Assembly (NCBI RefSeq): GCF_900100045.1
Contig: NZ_FNEA01000006.1
Location: 62,001-126,000, forward strand
Length of the DNA: 64,000 nt
Source of the DNA: Paracoccus denitrificans
GTDB lineage: Bacteria; Pseudomonadota; Alphaproteobacteria; Rhodobacterales; Rhodobacteraceae
Direction of reading: 5' to 3'
Shown here piece after piece: positions 25,967-35,781 of this stretch (its first letter is position 1; each line of letters starts with the position of its first letter). A program made the translations under genes and the position numbers. The notes beneath the pieces are model-generated. The model was not told the origin of the DNA and made no database searches. It was given only the letters and a program-made list of their open reading frames with translations.

Positions 25967-26844
25967 CACATATCCCCCGCTGGCTTGCCGTCGCCGCCGC
26001 GCCCGGCCTCGGCGCCAAGACCGGGCTGGGCGCCGTGGCTTTCGCCGAATGCGGCTTCCTCGGCCACTTCGGCGGCGACCTTGTTCTTGAGCCCGGTGCC
26101 CAGATAGGCTTCGATCACCGCCTCGTTCTTCATGATGCTGTCGGCCGAGCCCTGGGCCAGCACCTTGCCTGCCGCCATGACGATCACCGGGTCGCAAAGC
26201 CGGCCGATGAAGTCCATGTCGTGCTCGATCACGCAGAAGGTATAGCCGCGCTCCTTGTTCAGCCGCACGATGGCATCGCCGATGGTGCCCAGAAGCGTGC
26301 GGTTCACCCCGGCGCCGACCTCGTCCAGAAAGACGATCCTGGCATCCACCATCATGGTGCGGCCCAGTTCCAGAAGCTTCTTCTGGCCACCGGACAGGTT
26401 GCCGGCCTTTTCGTCGGCGACATGGGAAATGGTCAGGAACTCAAGGACTTCGTCGGCTTTCTTGCGAAGCGCGCGCTCTTCCTCGCGGATGCGGCCGCGG
26501 CGGAACCAGGTATTGACCAGAGTCTCGCCACACTGCGCGCCCGGCACCATCATCAGGTTCTCGCGCACGGTCATCGACGAAAACTCGTGCGCCAACTGGA
26601 AGGTGCGCAGGAGCCCCTTGTGGAACAGCTCATGCGGCGGCAGGCCGGTGATATCCTCGCCCGCCATGGTGACGTGGCCGGAAGTCGGTTTCAGAACCCC
26701 GGCGATCACGTTGAAAAGAGTAGATTTCCCGGCTCCGTTCGGACCGATCAACCCGGTGATCGAGCCTTTCTCGATCGTCAGGCTGGCGCCATCGACGGCG
26801 CGGAAGCCTCCGAAATGCTTGTGCAGGTCGTGGACCTGGATCAT
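25966..26844 (-). CDS. livG: ABC transporter ATP-binding protein LivG
   Basis: A 292-residue ATPase: Walker A GPNGAGKST (34-42), signature LSGGQKKLLEL, and Walker B IVFLDEVGAGVN, where the usual Pro of DEP is Val, a variation seen in some LivG proteins. The LivG-specific N-terminus (HKHFGGFRAVDGASL) and LLRTFQLAHEFSSMTV are present. An extra C-terminal tail of about 40 residues, rich in Ala, Glu and Gly, follows the usual end near EAYLG. ATG 26844 has GGGGAG upstream; in-frame ATGs at 26859 and 26871 are possible alternatives. Confidence 0.92.
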   Translation of the reverse strand: MIQVHDLHKHFGGFRAVDGASLTIEKGSITGLIGPNGAGKSTLFNVIAGVLKPTSGHVTMAGEDITGLPPHELFHKGLLRTFQLAHEFSSMTVRENLMMVPGAQCGETLVNTWFRRGRIREEERALRKKADEVLEFLTISHVADEKAGNLSGGQKKLLELGRTMMVDARIVFLDEVGAGVNRTLLGTIGDAIVRLNKERGYTFCVIEHDMDFIGRLCDPVIVMAAGKVLAQGSADSIMKNEAVIEAYLGTGLKNKVAAEVAEEAAFGESHGAQPGLGAEAGRGGDGKPAGDM

Positions 26845-26949
26845 AGCGCTCCCCTGCTTCATGCGTTGCATGAAGAATTTCCCTTTCGGGATTGTTTTTA
26901 ATTATGAAAAGGGCCCGAAAAATCGGACCCTTTCCCCGGCTTGCGGGCT

Positions 26950-28134
26950 TCAGCGATAGCCCACCACGTTCAGCGTGCCGCCCTTGAAATCGACCTCGCG
27001 ATAGACACCGGCGCTTTCGCCGGGCTCGATCAGCTCGACCGAGGTGGCGCCGACATAGTCGATGTCCTGGCCTGCGGCCAGAAGCTCCAGCCCCTTGGCC
27101 AGTTCACCGGGATAGATCTTCTCGCCCGGCTCGTTGGCGACTTCCATCACTTTGTCCTTGTAGACCGTGGGATCCGAGGACTTGGCGGCCTGCATGGCCA
27201 GCAGCATCAGCGCGGACGCATCATAGGATTCGCCGGCATAGGCCGAGGTGCCGTCGAAGCCGGCTTCCTTGGCGAGCGCGTCGAACTTCTCCTGCCCTTC
27301 GCCCTCGGCCGAGGGGTTCTGGCCGAACGAGGTTTCCAACTGCGCGCCGAACTTTCCGACCAGCGTCTGGTTCACCATGCCGTCGGGCAGCACGAAGGTT
27401 TCGAAGGCGCCGGTATCCAGCGAGCCCTGGATGATGCCCGAGCCGCCCTGGTCGGCATAGCCCGCCACCACCAGCGCATCGCCACCGGCGGCGGCCAGCG
27501 CGGCGACCTCGGCCGAATAGTCGGCCTTGCCGTCGTCATGGGCCGAAACCACGGTCACGGCGCCACCCTTCTGCTTGTAGGCATCGGCGAAGCTGTCGGC
27601 CAGGCCCTTGCCGTAATCGTTGTTGGTATAGGTGACGGCGACGCTGTTGATGCCGCGCTCCAGCACGATATCGGCCATCACTTCGCCCTGGCGCGCATCC
27701 GAAGGCGAGGTGCGGAAGAAGAAGCCCTTGTCGTCGATGGTCGAAAGCGCCGGCGAGGTGGCCGAGGGCGAGATCATCACGACGCCCTGCGGCACGCCGA
27801 CCTGTTCGAGCGAGGCGATGGTTTCGCCCGAGCACATGCCCCCCATGACGCCCTTGACGCCCTCGGCCGTGACCAGGCGGGTGACTGCGGCGACCGAGGC
27901 GGCCGCATCAATGCAGGTGTTGTCGGCGACCACGGGGGTCACGGTCGAGCCGTCCAGTAGCTTGCCGCTGTCCGAGACCTCCTTCATCGCCAGTTCCGCG
28001 CCTTTCTGCATGGCCGGCGCAATGGATTCCAAGGGGCCGGTCAGGCCCAGCGAAATACCCATCTTGATTTCCTCGGCTCCGGCGGCACCGGCAAGCAAGG
28101 CTCCGGCGGCGCTGGCCAGAAGAAGCTTTTTCAT
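26950..28134 (-). CDS. Periplasmic substrate-binding protein LivK-like
   Basis: A 394-residue type I periplasmic binding protein, first gene of the transporter operon. The signal peptide MKKLLLASAAGALLAGAAGA ends before EEIKMGISLGLTGPLES, the usual first strand of the mature domain; the conserved disulfide pair (NTCIDAAASV and GGMCSGETI) typical of amino-acid and amide-binding relatives is present. The start follows GGGAGACG. The 105-bp gap to livG may hold an attenuator that sets the excess of binding protein over membrane parts. Ligand could be a branched-chain amino acid or an amide-like compound; sequence does not settle it. Confidence 0.9.
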   Translation of the reverse strand: MKKLLLASAAGALLAGAAGAEEIKMGISLGLTGPLESIAPAMQKGAELAMKEVSDSGKLLDGSTVTPVVADNTCIDAAASVAAVTRLVTAEGVKGVMGGMCSGETIASLEQVGVPQGVVMISPSATSPALSTIDDKGFFFRTSPSDARQGEVMADIVLERGINSVAVTYTNNDYGKGLADSFADAYKQKGGAVTVVSAHDDGKADYSAEVAALAAAGGDALVVAGYADQGGSGIIQGSLDTGAFETFVLPDGMVNQTLVGKFGAQLETSFGQNPSAEGEGQEKFDALAKEAGFDGTSAYAGESYDASALMLLAMQAAKSSDPTVYKDKVMEVANEPGEKIYPGELAKGLELLAAGQDIDYVGATSVELIEPGESAGVYREVDFKGGTLNVVGYR

Positions 28135-28257
28135 CAGTCGTCTCCCTGAGTGGAACATTGTCCTGTCTGACAGGTTATAAGCGCGCGATTGAAAAGAAAA
28201 GCGTGTTGGCGACCGGAGAAGGCGTCGGATCCGCCGCTTGCCGCAGCGGAAGATGCC

Positions 28258-29271
28258 TTAGCCGGCGCCCGCCGCGCCGCGTTCGCGATACGGGGTGCAG
28301 CCATAGGTCGCACGGTAGCATTTCGAGAAATGCGCGGTCGAGGCGAAGCCGCAGGCCAGCGCGATCTCCATCACGCTCATCCCGGTCTGCAAGAGCAGGT
28401 GGCGGGCGCGTTCCAGCCGCAGTTCCATATAGTAGCGCTTGGGCGAGCGGCCGAGATAGCGCGCGAACAGCCGTTCGAGCTGGCGCGGCGACAGGCCCGC
28501 CTCGGCGGCCAGCCGCGCCGGGCTGACCGGCTCTTCGATATTGGCCTCCATCCGGGCCAGGACCTGCGCCAGCCGGGGATGGCGCGCGCCCATGCGGGTC
28601 GGGCTGGACAGGCGCTGCTGGTCCTCTTCCGAGCGGATCGCGGTATGGATCATCTGGTCGGCCACCCGCCCCGCCAGTTCGGCGCCGTGGTCGCGGGCGA
28701 TCTGGCGCAGCATCAGGTCGATGGCGGCGGTGCCCCCGGCGGCGGTCAGCCGGCTGCCGTCCTCGACGAAGACGGTGCGGATCAGGGTGACATCGGGGAA
28801 TTTCTCGGCGAAACCGTCCTGGTTTTCCCAATGGATGGTGGCGCGGCGCCCGTCGAGCAGCCCGGCCTCGGCCAGCACCCAGGCGCCGGTGCACAGCGCG
28901 CCGATCCGGGTGCCGCGCCGCGCCTCGCGCCGCAGCCAGGCCAGAACCGGCCTCGTCGCGGCCCGCGCCACGTCGAGCCCGCCGCAGACCAGCACCGTGT
29001 CGTCGCGCCGGGTTTCAAACAGCGGGCCGTCCAGCAGGATGCGCGCACCGTTCGAGCAAAGCGCGGTCTCGCCCTGTTCGCCGATCAGCCGCCACTGGTA
29101 AAGTTCGCGCCCGGCCAGCCGGTTCGCCAGCCGCAAAGGCTCGATGGCGGCGGCAAAGGAAACCATGGTGAAACGGTCCAGCAACAGGAAGACATAGCGC
29201 AGCGCCTGGGCCCCGGAAGGCGCCGTGATCTGCCCCGGGACGGGGGGCGTTGCTGGATCGAGGTCTGGCAT
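28258..29271 (-). CDS. GlxA/GbdR-type AraC-family regulator
   Basis: A 337-residue regulator with an N-terminal DJ-1/PfpI-like domain (about 25-195; [33 protein letters not shown]) lacking an evident protease triad, and a C-terminal AraC helix-turn-helix pair (about 230-330; [18 protein letters not shown] and [20 protein letters not shown]). The N-terminal wording is that of GbdR/CdhR-type regulators of glycine betaine, carnitine or amino acid catabolism in proteobacteria. It lies 123 bp upstream of the transporter operon on the same strand, so it may control it. The true effector is unknown. Confidence 0.9.
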   Translation of the reverse strand: MPDLDPATPPVPGQITAPSGAQALRYVFLLLDRFTMVSFAAAIEPLRLANRLAGRELYQWRLIGEQGETALCSNGARILLDGPLFETRRDDTVLVCGGLDVARAATRPVLAWLRREARRGTRIGALCTGAWVLAEAGLLDGRRATIHWENQDGFAEKFPDVTLIRTVFVEDGSRLTAAGGTAAIDLMLRQIARDHGAELAGRVADQMIHTAIRSEEDQQRLSSPTRMGARHPRLAQVLARMEANIEEPVSPARLAAEAGLSPRQLERLFARYLGRSPKRYYMELRLERARHLLLQTGMSVMEIALACGFASTAHFSKCYRATYGCTPYRERGAAGAG

Positions 29272-29389
29272 GTCGGTCGCGCGTCTGGAATCCGCGGCAG
29301 ATCAGCAGGCAATCGCGGCGCGCGCAAGGCTTTTCCTTTGGGCATACAACCTCTATATGGCAGGCACAGATTGCATGAAGGATAGGATC

Positions 29390-30799
29390 ATGGCACCGAC
29401 GAATTCCAGTTCCGCGACCCCGGCACAGGCATGGGACAAGCGTGGCTGGCGCGCCTATCCGCGCGTCCAGATGCCTGACTATCCCGACCAGCCCGGCGTC
29501 GCCGCCGTCGAGGCGCAGCTGGCCAAATACCCGCCGCTGGTCTTTGCCGGCGAGGCGCGCCGCCTGAAAGCCTCGCTGGGCGAGGTCGCGGCCGGCCGCG
29601 CCTTCCTGCTGCAGGGCGGCGATTGCGCGGAAAGCTTTGCCGAATTCTCGGCCGACAACATCCGCGACACGTTCAAGGTCATGCTGCAAATGGCCGTCGT
29701 GCTGACCTGGGGCGCGCAGCTTCCGGTGGTCAAGGTCGGCCGCATGGCGGGCCAGTTCGCCAAGCCGCGCTCGGCCCCGACCGAGAAGATGGGCGAGCAG
29801 GAACTGCCCAGCTATCGCGGCGACATCATCAACGGCTTCGATTTCACGCCCGAGGCGCGCATCCCCGATCCGCAGCGCATGCTTGCGGCCTATACCCAGG
29901 CGGCGGCCTCGCTGAACCTGCTGCGCGCCTTCTCGACCGGGGGCTATGCCGACATCCACCGGGTGCAAAGCTGGATCAGCGATTTCACCGGCGGCGAGGA
30001 GGCGGCGCGCTATCGCGATATCGCCGAGCGCATCAGCGACGCGATGGCCTTCATGGCGGCGGCGGGCGTGACCTCGGAAACCGCGCATGACCTCGGCAAG
30101 GTCGATTTCTACACCAGCCACGAGGCCCTGCTGCTGGAATACGAAGAGGCTCTGGCACGGATCGATTCGACCACCGGCCTGCCGGTCGCGGGCTCGGGCC
30201 ACATGATCTGGATCGGCGACCGCACCCGCCAGGTGGACGGTGCCCATGTCGAGTTCTGCCGCGGCGTGCAGAACCCGATCGGGCTGAAATGCGGCCCCTC
30301 GATCAGCGACAGCGACCTCAAGGCGCTGATCGCCAAGCTGAACCCGGAAAACGAGCCGGGCCGGCTGACGCTGATCGCGCGCTTCGGCGCCGGTTCGGTC
30401 GGCGACCATCTGCCGCGGCTGATCCGTGCCGTGCGCGAAGAGGGCGCGAATGTCGTGTGGTCCTGCGATCCGATGCATGGCAACACCATCAAGTCGGCCT
30501 CGGGCTACAAGACCCGGCCCTTCGATTCGGTGCTGCGCGAGGTGCGCGAATTCTTTGCCGTCCACCGCGCCGAGGGCACCATCCCAGGTGGCGTGCATTT
30601 CGAGATGACCGGCCAGGACGTGACCGAATGCATCGGCGGCGTGCGCGCCGTCACCGACGAGGATCTGTCGAACCGCTATCACACGGCCTGCGATCCGCGG
30701 CTGAACGCCAGCCAGTCGCTGGAACTGGCCTTCCTGGTGGCCGAGGAGTTGCGCAATCGCCGCGTCAACGGCGCGAGCAAGCAGGCCAAGGCGGGCTGA
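29390..30799 (+). CDS. aroG: 3-deoxy-7-phosphoheptulonate synthase, class II
   Basis: A plant-type (class II) DAHP synthase of 469 residues, first enzyme of the shikimate pathway, joining PEP and erythrose 4-phosphate. Typical segments: the [19 protein letters not shown] loop with the metal-binding Cys, [38 protein letters not shown] and [17 protein letters not shown], which carry the metal ligands. ATG 29390 has GAAGGA 8 bp upstream and gives the usual N-terminus. It stands alone with its own terminator; a divergent AraC-type regulator lies 118 bp upstream. Confidence 0.96.
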   Translation: MAPTNSSSATPAQAWDKRGWRAYPRVQMPDYPDQPGVAAVEAQLAKYPPLVFAGEARRLKASLGEVAAGRAFLLQGGDCAESFAEFSADNIRDTFKVMLQMAVVLTWGAQLPVVKVGRMAGQFAKPRSAPTEKMGEQELPSYRGDIINGFDFTPEARIPDPQRMLAAYTQAAASLNLLRAFSTGGYADIHRVQSWISDFTGGEEAARYRDIAERISDAMAFMAAAGVTSETAHDLGKVDFYTSHEALLLEYEEALARIDSTTGLPVAGSGHMIWIGDRTRQVDGAHVEFCRGVQNPIGLKCGPSISDSDLKALIAKLNPENEPGRLTLIARFGAGSVGDHLPRLIRAVREEGANVVWSCDPMHGNTIKSASGYKTRPFDSVLREVREFFAVHRAEGTIPGGVHFEMTGQDVTECIGGVRAVTDEDLSNRYHTACDPRLNASQSLELAFLVAEELRNRRVNGASKQAKAG

Positions 30800-30820
30800 C
30801 CGCCTGCAAGCCGGAGAATT

Positions 30821-30853
30821 GGGCGGCTGGGCTTGGACCCCGCCGCCCTTTTT
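30821..30853 (+). terminator. Rho-independent terminator of the DAHP synthase gene
   Basis: GGGCGGC (30821-30827) pairs with GCCGCCC (30842-30848); within the loop GGG (30829-30831) and CCC (30838-30840) can extend the stem past one mismatch. TTTTT follows at 30849-30853. Confidence 0.85.
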
Positions 30854-30908
30854 CATGCCCGCCGGCCGGGGAAGGTCGGCGATCCGGCGCGCGCCTTGCC
30901 GCGCCGGA

Positions 30909-31667
30909 TCAGAAGCCGATGCCAGGCGGCTTGTCGCTGCTGACGACATGAAAGCGGGCACGGCGTTCCTCGGGGCTTGCGTCCTTGGACGGCGGTTCGG
31001 CCGGCGGGGTGCCGCCCCAGCGCGGCGGAGGCTCGGCGAATCCCGGCGACGAAGGCGAAGGCTCCAGCACCCTGGCGCCGGGAATGACCGGGAACTCCGC
31101 ATCCGAGCGCAGGTCGAAGCGCCGCGGGGCTTCGCCGATCCGGCCCTCGGCGATCAGGCAGCCAAGCGCCCGCGTCACGTCCCCCAGGTCCGAGCGCAGC
31201 GGCAAGAGCAGCATCCGGCCGCTCAGCGCCGGCCGGCCATAACCAGCGGGGGAATCGAGCACGATCTCGGCGATCTGCGGGCCGCGAAACACGCTTTCCA
31301 GCACATCCGACAACCGGCCACGCGAACTGGTGTGCAGCAGGGCGCAAAGCGGCATGCCGCGCACCTCCATCCCCATCAGGTCGACCAGATGGCGTCCGGC
31401 CAGGCGGAGCCGGGCCGCGCCGGGGGCGATGCGCTCCAGGATAAAGGCGTAATCCAGCGCCCGACGGATGCCGCGCGGCTCGACATCGGCGCGGTCGGGA
31501 ATGGCGCGGCCATGGCGCAACCCCTCCCAGTAACCGCGCAATTCGCCCAGTATTCGGTCCATCTGTACGGGCTCATAATCGGCAAGATGCAGCAGTTTTC
31601 CCGGCCGGTTCCGGGGAAAATCGGGCCTGCGCGGGGAATCCCCGTCCTGTCCGTGATCGTCCGACAT
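30909..31667 (-). CDS. PAS-domain protein (PAS_5 type)
   Basis: A 252-residue protein with one PAS_5 domain at about 35-165 (YWEGLRHGRAIPDRADVEPR, LRLAGRHLVDLMGMEVRGMPL) and no effector domain. The rest is a polar, Pro-rich C-terminal tail that looks disordered. Such single PAS proteins are common in Rhodobacteraceae and Caulobacter, where one (MopJ) modulates cell-cycle signalling; a similar role here is only an analogy. It is divergent from gmk across 188 bp, and its tail converges on the DAHP synthase terminator. Confidence 0.82.
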   Translation of the reverse strand: MSDDHGQDGDSPRRPDFPRNRPGKLLHLADYEPVQMDRILGELRGYWEGLRHGRAIPDRADVEPRGIRRALDYAFILERIAPGAARLRLAGRHLVDLMGMEVRGMPLCALLHTSSRGRLSDVLESVFRGPQIAEIVLDSPAGYGRPALSGRMLLLPLRSDLGDVTRALGCLIAEGRIGEAPRRFDLRSDAEFPVIPGARVLEPSPSSPGFAEPPPRWGGTPPAEPPSKDASPEERRARFHVVSSDKPPGIGF

Positions 31668-31855
31668 CCGTCCCGGCCTTACCTGTCACTCGCGAAGCAA
31701 ACCCCTGGCGGAAACCTAGACCTTTCCTTTCCGGCTGCCGAGCGATTTCTTGACCAATGGTTAAAACCCCGCCCGCCGCCGGGCGGGGCTTGACCCTGCT
31801 GGCGGGCAGGGCCATTCAGGCGGCGCTGGAACGGCAGGGGACAAGGCGGATGGAG

Positions 31856-32488
31856 ATGGAGCGCAGCGGACTTCTGGTGATCCTGTCCTCGCCCTCGGGG
31901 GCGGGCAAATCGACGCTGGCGCGGCAGCTGATGGACTGGGATCCGGGCCTGCGCTTTTCCGTCTCGGCCACCACCCGCAGGCCGCGCCCCGGCGAGGTCG
32001 AGGGCGAGCATTACTATTTCCGCACCGCCGAGCAGTTCCGCGCCATGGTCGCGGCGGGCGAGATGCTGGAACATGCCGAGGTCTTCGGCAATTTCTACGG
32101 CACCCCGCGCGGCCCGGTCGAGGAGGCGATGCGCGCCGGCCGCGACACTCTGTTCGACGTGGACTGGCAGGGCGGCCAGCAGATCCGCGCGTCTAGCCTT
32201 GGCGGACATGTCATCTCGATCTTCGTGCTGCCGCCCAGCCTGGCCGAGCTGGAGCGCCGGCTGATCTCGCGCCAGCAGGACGCGCCGGAGGTGATCGCCG
32301 GCCGCATGCGCAAAAGCCGGGACGAAATCAGCCATTGGGCGGAGTACGATTATGTCATCGTCAACGACGACCTGGACCGCAGCGCCGAGGCGCTGAAGAC
32401 CATCCTGCGGGCCGAGCGGATGCGCCGCGCCCGGCAGGTGGGGCTTGGCCCCTTCGTTCGGGCGCTCATGGAGGAGGAAAGCGCATGA
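31856..32488 (+). CDS. gmk: Guanylate kinase Gmk
   Basis: Gmk phosphorylates GMP to GDP. The 210-residue protein begins [20 protein letters not shown] with the P-loop at residues 11-18, followed by [22 protein letters not shown] (GMP site) and [11 protein letters not shown]. Two ATGs, 31850 and 31856, are close; 31856 is chosen because AAGG sits 9 bp before it against 3 bp for the other. It overlaps the next gene by 4 bp (ATGA), heading a three-gene operon. Confidence 0.95.
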   Translation: MERSGLLVILSSPSGAGKSTLARQLMDWDPGLRFSVSATTRRPRPGEVEGEHYYFRTAEQFRAMVAAGEMLEHAEVFGNFYGTPRGPVEEAMRAGRDTLFDVDWQGGQQIRASSLGGHVISIFVLPPSLAELERRLISRQQDAPEVIAGRMRKSRDEISHWAEYDYVIVNDDLDRSAEALKTILRAERMRRARQVGLGPFVRALMEEESA

Positions 32489-33012
32489 TCTGGGAACTGG
32501 ACGGTATCGCGCCGCAAATCGCCGAGGACGCCTGGGTGGCGCCGGATGCGCAGCTGATGGGCAAGGTCGTGCTGGAGCCGGGCGCCAGCGTCTGGTTCGG
32601 CGCCGTGCTGCGCGGCGACAACGAGGAAATCCGCGTCGGCCGGAATGCGAACGTGCAGGACCTGGCGATCTGCCATACCGATATCGGCTATCCGCTGAGC
32701 ATCGGCGCGAACTGCACCATCGGCCATCGCGCCATCCTGCACGGCTGCACCATCGAGGAAGGCGCGCTGATCGGCATGGGCGCGATCATCCTGAACGGGG
32801 CAAGGATCGGAGCCGGCTCGCTGATCGGCGCCGGGGCCCTGATTGCCGAGAACAAGGTGATCCCGCCCGGCTCTTTGGTCATGGGCGCACCCGGAAAGAT
32901 CGTGCGCGAGTTGGACGAGGCGGCGCGGGCGCAACTGCTGAAATCGGCCGAAGGCTATAACCGCAACGCCGCCCGCTTTCGGCAGGGGCTGGTGCAGGCC
33001 GGCCGGGGATGA
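32485..33012 (+). CDS. Gamma-carbonic-anhydrase-like hexapeptide protein
   Basis: A 175-residue left-handed beta-helix protein of the YrdA/PaaY (gamma carbonic anhydrase) type. The three zinc-binding histidines of the family can be assigned to His64 (AICHTD), His81 and His86 ([10 protein letters not shown]), so a metal site is probably intact. Hexapeptide repeats run from about 12 to 140, with a C-terminal helix. Whether it has carbonic anhydrase activity is unknown. ATGA overlaps join it to gmk before and to the histidine kinase after. Confidence 0.9.
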   Translation: MIWELDGIAPQIAEDAWVAPDAQLMGKVVLEPGASVWFGAVLRGDNEEIRVGRNANVQDLAICHTDIGYPLSIGANCTIGHRAILHGCTIEEGALIGMGAIILNGARIGAGSLIGAGALIAENKVIPPGSLVMGAPGKIVRELDEAARAQLLKSAEGYNRNAARFRQGLVQAGRG

Positions 33013-34061
33013 TCGAGGCGCGGCTGCATGCGCTTTTGCGGGCCGTGCCGGTGGCGATGCTGGTCGTCGACCGGCAGGCGCGCATCCTGGGCGCCAACGA
33101 ACCGGCCGAGGCGCTTCTGGGTGCGGTACCGGGCGGGCGACCCTTCGTCACCGTGCTGCGCCACCCCGAGGTCAATGCCGCGCTGGATGCCGTGCTGGCC
33201 GGGCAGGAACGGGCGCGGCTGAACGTCACCTTGGGCGCGGCCGACCGACGGGTGTTTTGCGAGGTGACGGTGACGGCCTTGCAGGCGCCGGGGCTGCTGG
33301 GTGCGGCCGTGGTGATCGAGGACCGCTCGCGCGATGAGGAAACCGAGCAGATGCGCCGCGACTTCGTCGCCAATGTCAGCCATGAATTGCGCACGCCGCT
33401 GACCGCACTGATGGGCTTTATCGAGACCTTGCGCGGTCCGGCCCGCAACGACCCCGCCGCGCGCGCGCGCTTTCTCGACATCATGGAGCGCGAAGCGGGG
33501 CGGATGAACCGGCTGGTTGCCGACCTCTTGTCGCTGAGCCGCGTCGAGCAGGACGAGCGCCGCCGCCCGGCGCAGAACCTGGACCTGGCCGGGCTGCTGC
33601 GCAGCGTCGTGGCAACGCTGACGCCCGCCGCCGCCGCGGCCGGGGTGCGGCTGGAACTGCAGGGCGCAGCCGGCAAGGTGCCGGTGCCGGGCGACGCCGA
33701 CCAACTGGTTCAGGTGTTTCACAACCTGGTCGAGAACGCGCTGAAATACGGCGGCGGTGGCGGCGTGGCGACGGTGACGCTGGAACGGCTGGCGCATGAG
33801 CCGGTGCTGCGCGGCCCGGCCTGGGCGGTTTCCGTCGCCGACCAGGGCGAGGGCATCGATCAGCAGCACCTGCCGCGCCTGACCGAGCGGTTCTATCGCG
33901 TCGACACGCATCGCTCGCGCGAGCAGGGCGGCACCGGGCTGGGCCTGGCCATCGTCAAGCATATCGTGAACCGGCATCGCGGCCGCCTGCGCATCGAAAG
34001 CGAGCGCGGAAAGGGCAGCCGCTTCACCGTCATCCTGCCCGAACAGATCGGCCGCATCTGA
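33009..34061 (+). CDS. PhoR-like sensor histidine kinase without membrane segments
   Basis: A 350-residue histidine kinase: PAS domain at 1-105 (AVPVAMLVVDRQARILGANE), HisKA at 115-180 with phosphoacceptor His125 in NVSHELRTPLTAL, and HATPase at 225-347 (N box NLVENALKYGGG, G boxes DQGEGID and GTGLGLAIVKHI). The layout matches PhoR of alphaproteobacteria, which often lack an N-terminal membrane anchor, so the protein may be cytoplasmic. No response regulator lies next to it: the following gene is convergent purF beyond a terminator. It overlaps the carbonic-anhydrase-like gene by 4 bp. Confidence 0.88.
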   Translation: MIEARLHALLRAVPVAMLVVDRQARILGANEPAEALLGAVPGGRPFVTVLRHPEVNAALDAVLAGQERARLNVTLGAADRRVFCEVTVTALQAPGLLGAAVVIEDRSRDEETEQMRRDFVANVSHELRTPLTALMGFIETLRGPARNDPAARARFLDIMEREAGRMNRLVADLLSLSRVEQDERRRPAQNLDLAGLLRSVVATLTPAAAAAGVRLELQGAAGKVPVPGDADQLVQVFHNLVENALKYGGGGGVATVTLERLAHEPVLRGPAWAVSVADQGEGIDQQHLPRLTERFYRVDTHRSREQGGTGLGLAIVKHIVNRHRGRLRIESERGKGSRFTVILPEQIGRI

Positions 34062-34088
34062 ACCGGCAGGCCGCAGGTCGCGAAAGCG

Positions 34089-34123
34089 AAAAAAGCCGGG
34101 AGCATCGAGCCCCCGGCTTTTTT
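34089..34123. terminator. Bidirectional terminator between the kinase and purF
   Basis: AAAAAAGCCGGG (34089-34100) and CCCGGCTTTTTT (34112-34123) form a 12-bp stem with an 11-nt loop. The T run on one side and A run on the other allow it to end both convergent transcripts. Confidence 0.92.
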
Positions 34124-34151
34124 ATGGCCCCGCGTCCCGGCCGCGGACGGA

Positions 34152-35651
34152 TCACTCTGCCGCGTGGTCGGTGACCGGATGCGCGGCGCAGTCGGATTTC
34201 ATGCGGAAGCCGCGTTCAAGCTGGTCGAAGGGCGCCACCGGATATTCGCCCGAGAAACAGGCATCGCAATATTGCGGGCAGGCGCTGTTGCGGCCCCGCG
34301 CCTCGCCCACGGCGCGATAAAGCCCGTCAAGCGACACGAAGGCCAAGCTGTCGACGCCGATCCATTCGCGCATCTCTTCCTCGGACATCTGCGCGGCCAG
34401 CAGCTTTTCGCGGTCGGGCGTGTCCACGCCGTAGAAGCAGGGCCAGGCAGTCGGCGGCGAGGCGATGCGGAAATGCACCTCGGCCGCGCCGGCATCCAGG
34501 ATCATGTCCTTGATCTTGCGCGAGGTCGTTCCGCGCACCACCGAATCGTCCACCAGCACCACGCGCTTGCCCTTGACCAGCGCGCGGTTGACGTTGAGCT
34601 TCAGCCGCACGCCCATGTTGCGGATCTGCTCGGTCGGTTCAATGAAGGTCCGGCCCATATACTGGTTGCGGATGATGCCCATGCCAAAGGGGATGCCGCT
34701 TTCATGCGCATAACCGATGGCGGCCGGCGTGCCGCTGTCGGGCACCGGGCAGACCAGATCGGCTTCGACCGGCGCCTCGCGGGCCAGTTCCACGCCGATC
34801 TGGCGCCGGGTCTCATAGACGGAACGGCCGCCGATGATCGAATCGGGACGCGAGAAATACACATGCTCGAAGATGCAGAAGCGCCCCGTCGAGGGACCGA
34901 AGGGGCGCGAGGACTCGATCTCGCCCTTGGAGATCACCACCATTTCGCCCGGCTCGATCTCGCGCAGGAACTCGGCGCCGATGATGTCGAGCGCGCAGGT
35001 TTCGGAGGCAAGCACGAAGCCCTCGTCGCCGATGCGGCCCAACACCAGCGGGCGCACGCCCAGCGGGTCGCGCACGCCGATCAGCTTGGTGCGGGTCATG
35101 GCGATGACGCTGAAGGCCCCCTCGACCCGGCGCAGCGCGTCCTTCATCCGCTCGGGGATGTTGCGCTGAATGGAACGCGCCATCAGGTGGATGATGCATT
35201 CGCTGTCGGAACTGGACTGGAAGATCGAGCCGCGCTCGATCAGTTCGCGACGCAGCGCCATGGCGTTGGTGATGTTGCCGTTATGGGCGAGCGCGCAGCC
35301 GCCCATGGCGAATTCGCCGAAGAAGGGCTGCACGTCGCGGATCGCCGTCGCCGCCTTGGTGCCGGCGGTGGAATAGCGCACATGGCCGATGGCGAGCGAG
35401 CCGGGCAGGGTCTCCATCAGGCTTTGCTTGGTGAAGTTGTCGCGCACATAGCCGAAGCGATGGGCGCTGTTGAAGCCCTGCTCGGCATCATGGGCGACGA
35501 TGCCGCCGGCCTCCTGCCCGCGGTGCTGCAAGGCATGCAGCCCCAATGCGACGAAATTGGCGGCATCCGTCACTCCGATCACGCCGAACACGCCGCATTC
35601 TTCATGCAGGCGGTCGGAATCGAAGGGATGGGCAAGGAATGGCTGCATCAT
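34152..35651 (-). CDS. purF: Amidophosphoribosyltransferase PurF
   Basis: PurF makes phosphoribosylamine from PRPP and glutamine, the committed step of purine synthesis. The 499-residue protein has a short propeptide, then ECGVFGVIG with the nucleophile Cys19 that is exposed by processing, the glutaminase domain, and the PRPP motif RVVLVDDSVVRGTTSRK in the C-terminal half. The ATG at 35651 follows AAGAG at good spacing; a GTG at 35654 and an ATG at 35648 flank it. It follows cvpA by 130 bp, a conserved order. Confidence 0.97.
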   Translation of the reverse strand: MMQPFLAHPFDSDRLHEECGVFGVIGVTDAANFVALGLHALQHRGQEAGGIVAHDAEQGFNSAHRFGYVRDNFTKQSLMETLPGSLAIGHVRYSTAGTKAATAIRDVQPFFGEFAMGGCALAHNGNITNAMALRRELIERGSIFQSSSDSECIIHLMARSIQRNIPERMKDALRRVEGAFSVIAMTRTKLIGVRDPLGVRPLVLGRIGDEGFVLASETCALDIIGAEFLREIEPGEMVVISKGEIESSRPFGPSTGRFCIFEHVYFSRPDSIIGGRSVYETRRQIGVELAREAPVEADLVCPVPDSGTPAAIGYAHESGIPFGMGIIRNQYMGRTFIEPTEQIRNMGVRLKLNVNRALVKGKRVVLVDDSVVRGTTSRKIKDMILDAGAAEVHFRIASPPTAWPCFYGVDTPDREKLLAAQMSEEEMREWIGVDSLAFVSLDGLYRAVGEARGRNSACPQYCDACFSGEYPVAPFDQLERGFRMKSDCAAHPVTDHAAE

Positions 35652-35728
35652 CACCGACTCTTGGGGCTATTCCGGGGCTGGGTATGGGACGCTTGACGCC
35701 AATCTAGGGTGTCAGGCGGACGAAGTCA

Positions 35729-35757
35729 CGCCCCACGGCCATCGCGGGGCGCTTTTT
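35729..35757 (+). terminator. Plus-strand terminator-like hairpin upstream of purF
   Basis: CGCCCC (35729-35734) and GGGGCG (35746-35751) enclose an 11-nt loop, followed by CTTTTT. The T tract is on the plus strand although cvpA and purF are both on the minus strand, so it would end an antisense or unannotated plus-strand RNA rather than cvpA. No T tract follows on the minus strand. Confidence 0.55.
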
Positions 35758-35781
35758 ATGTCACAAATTGGCCATATCGGC

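Noticed and set aside
26035..26901. Plus-strand frame opposite livG
   Set aside because: Shadow of an ABC ATPase gene with intact Walker A, signature and Walker B motifs.
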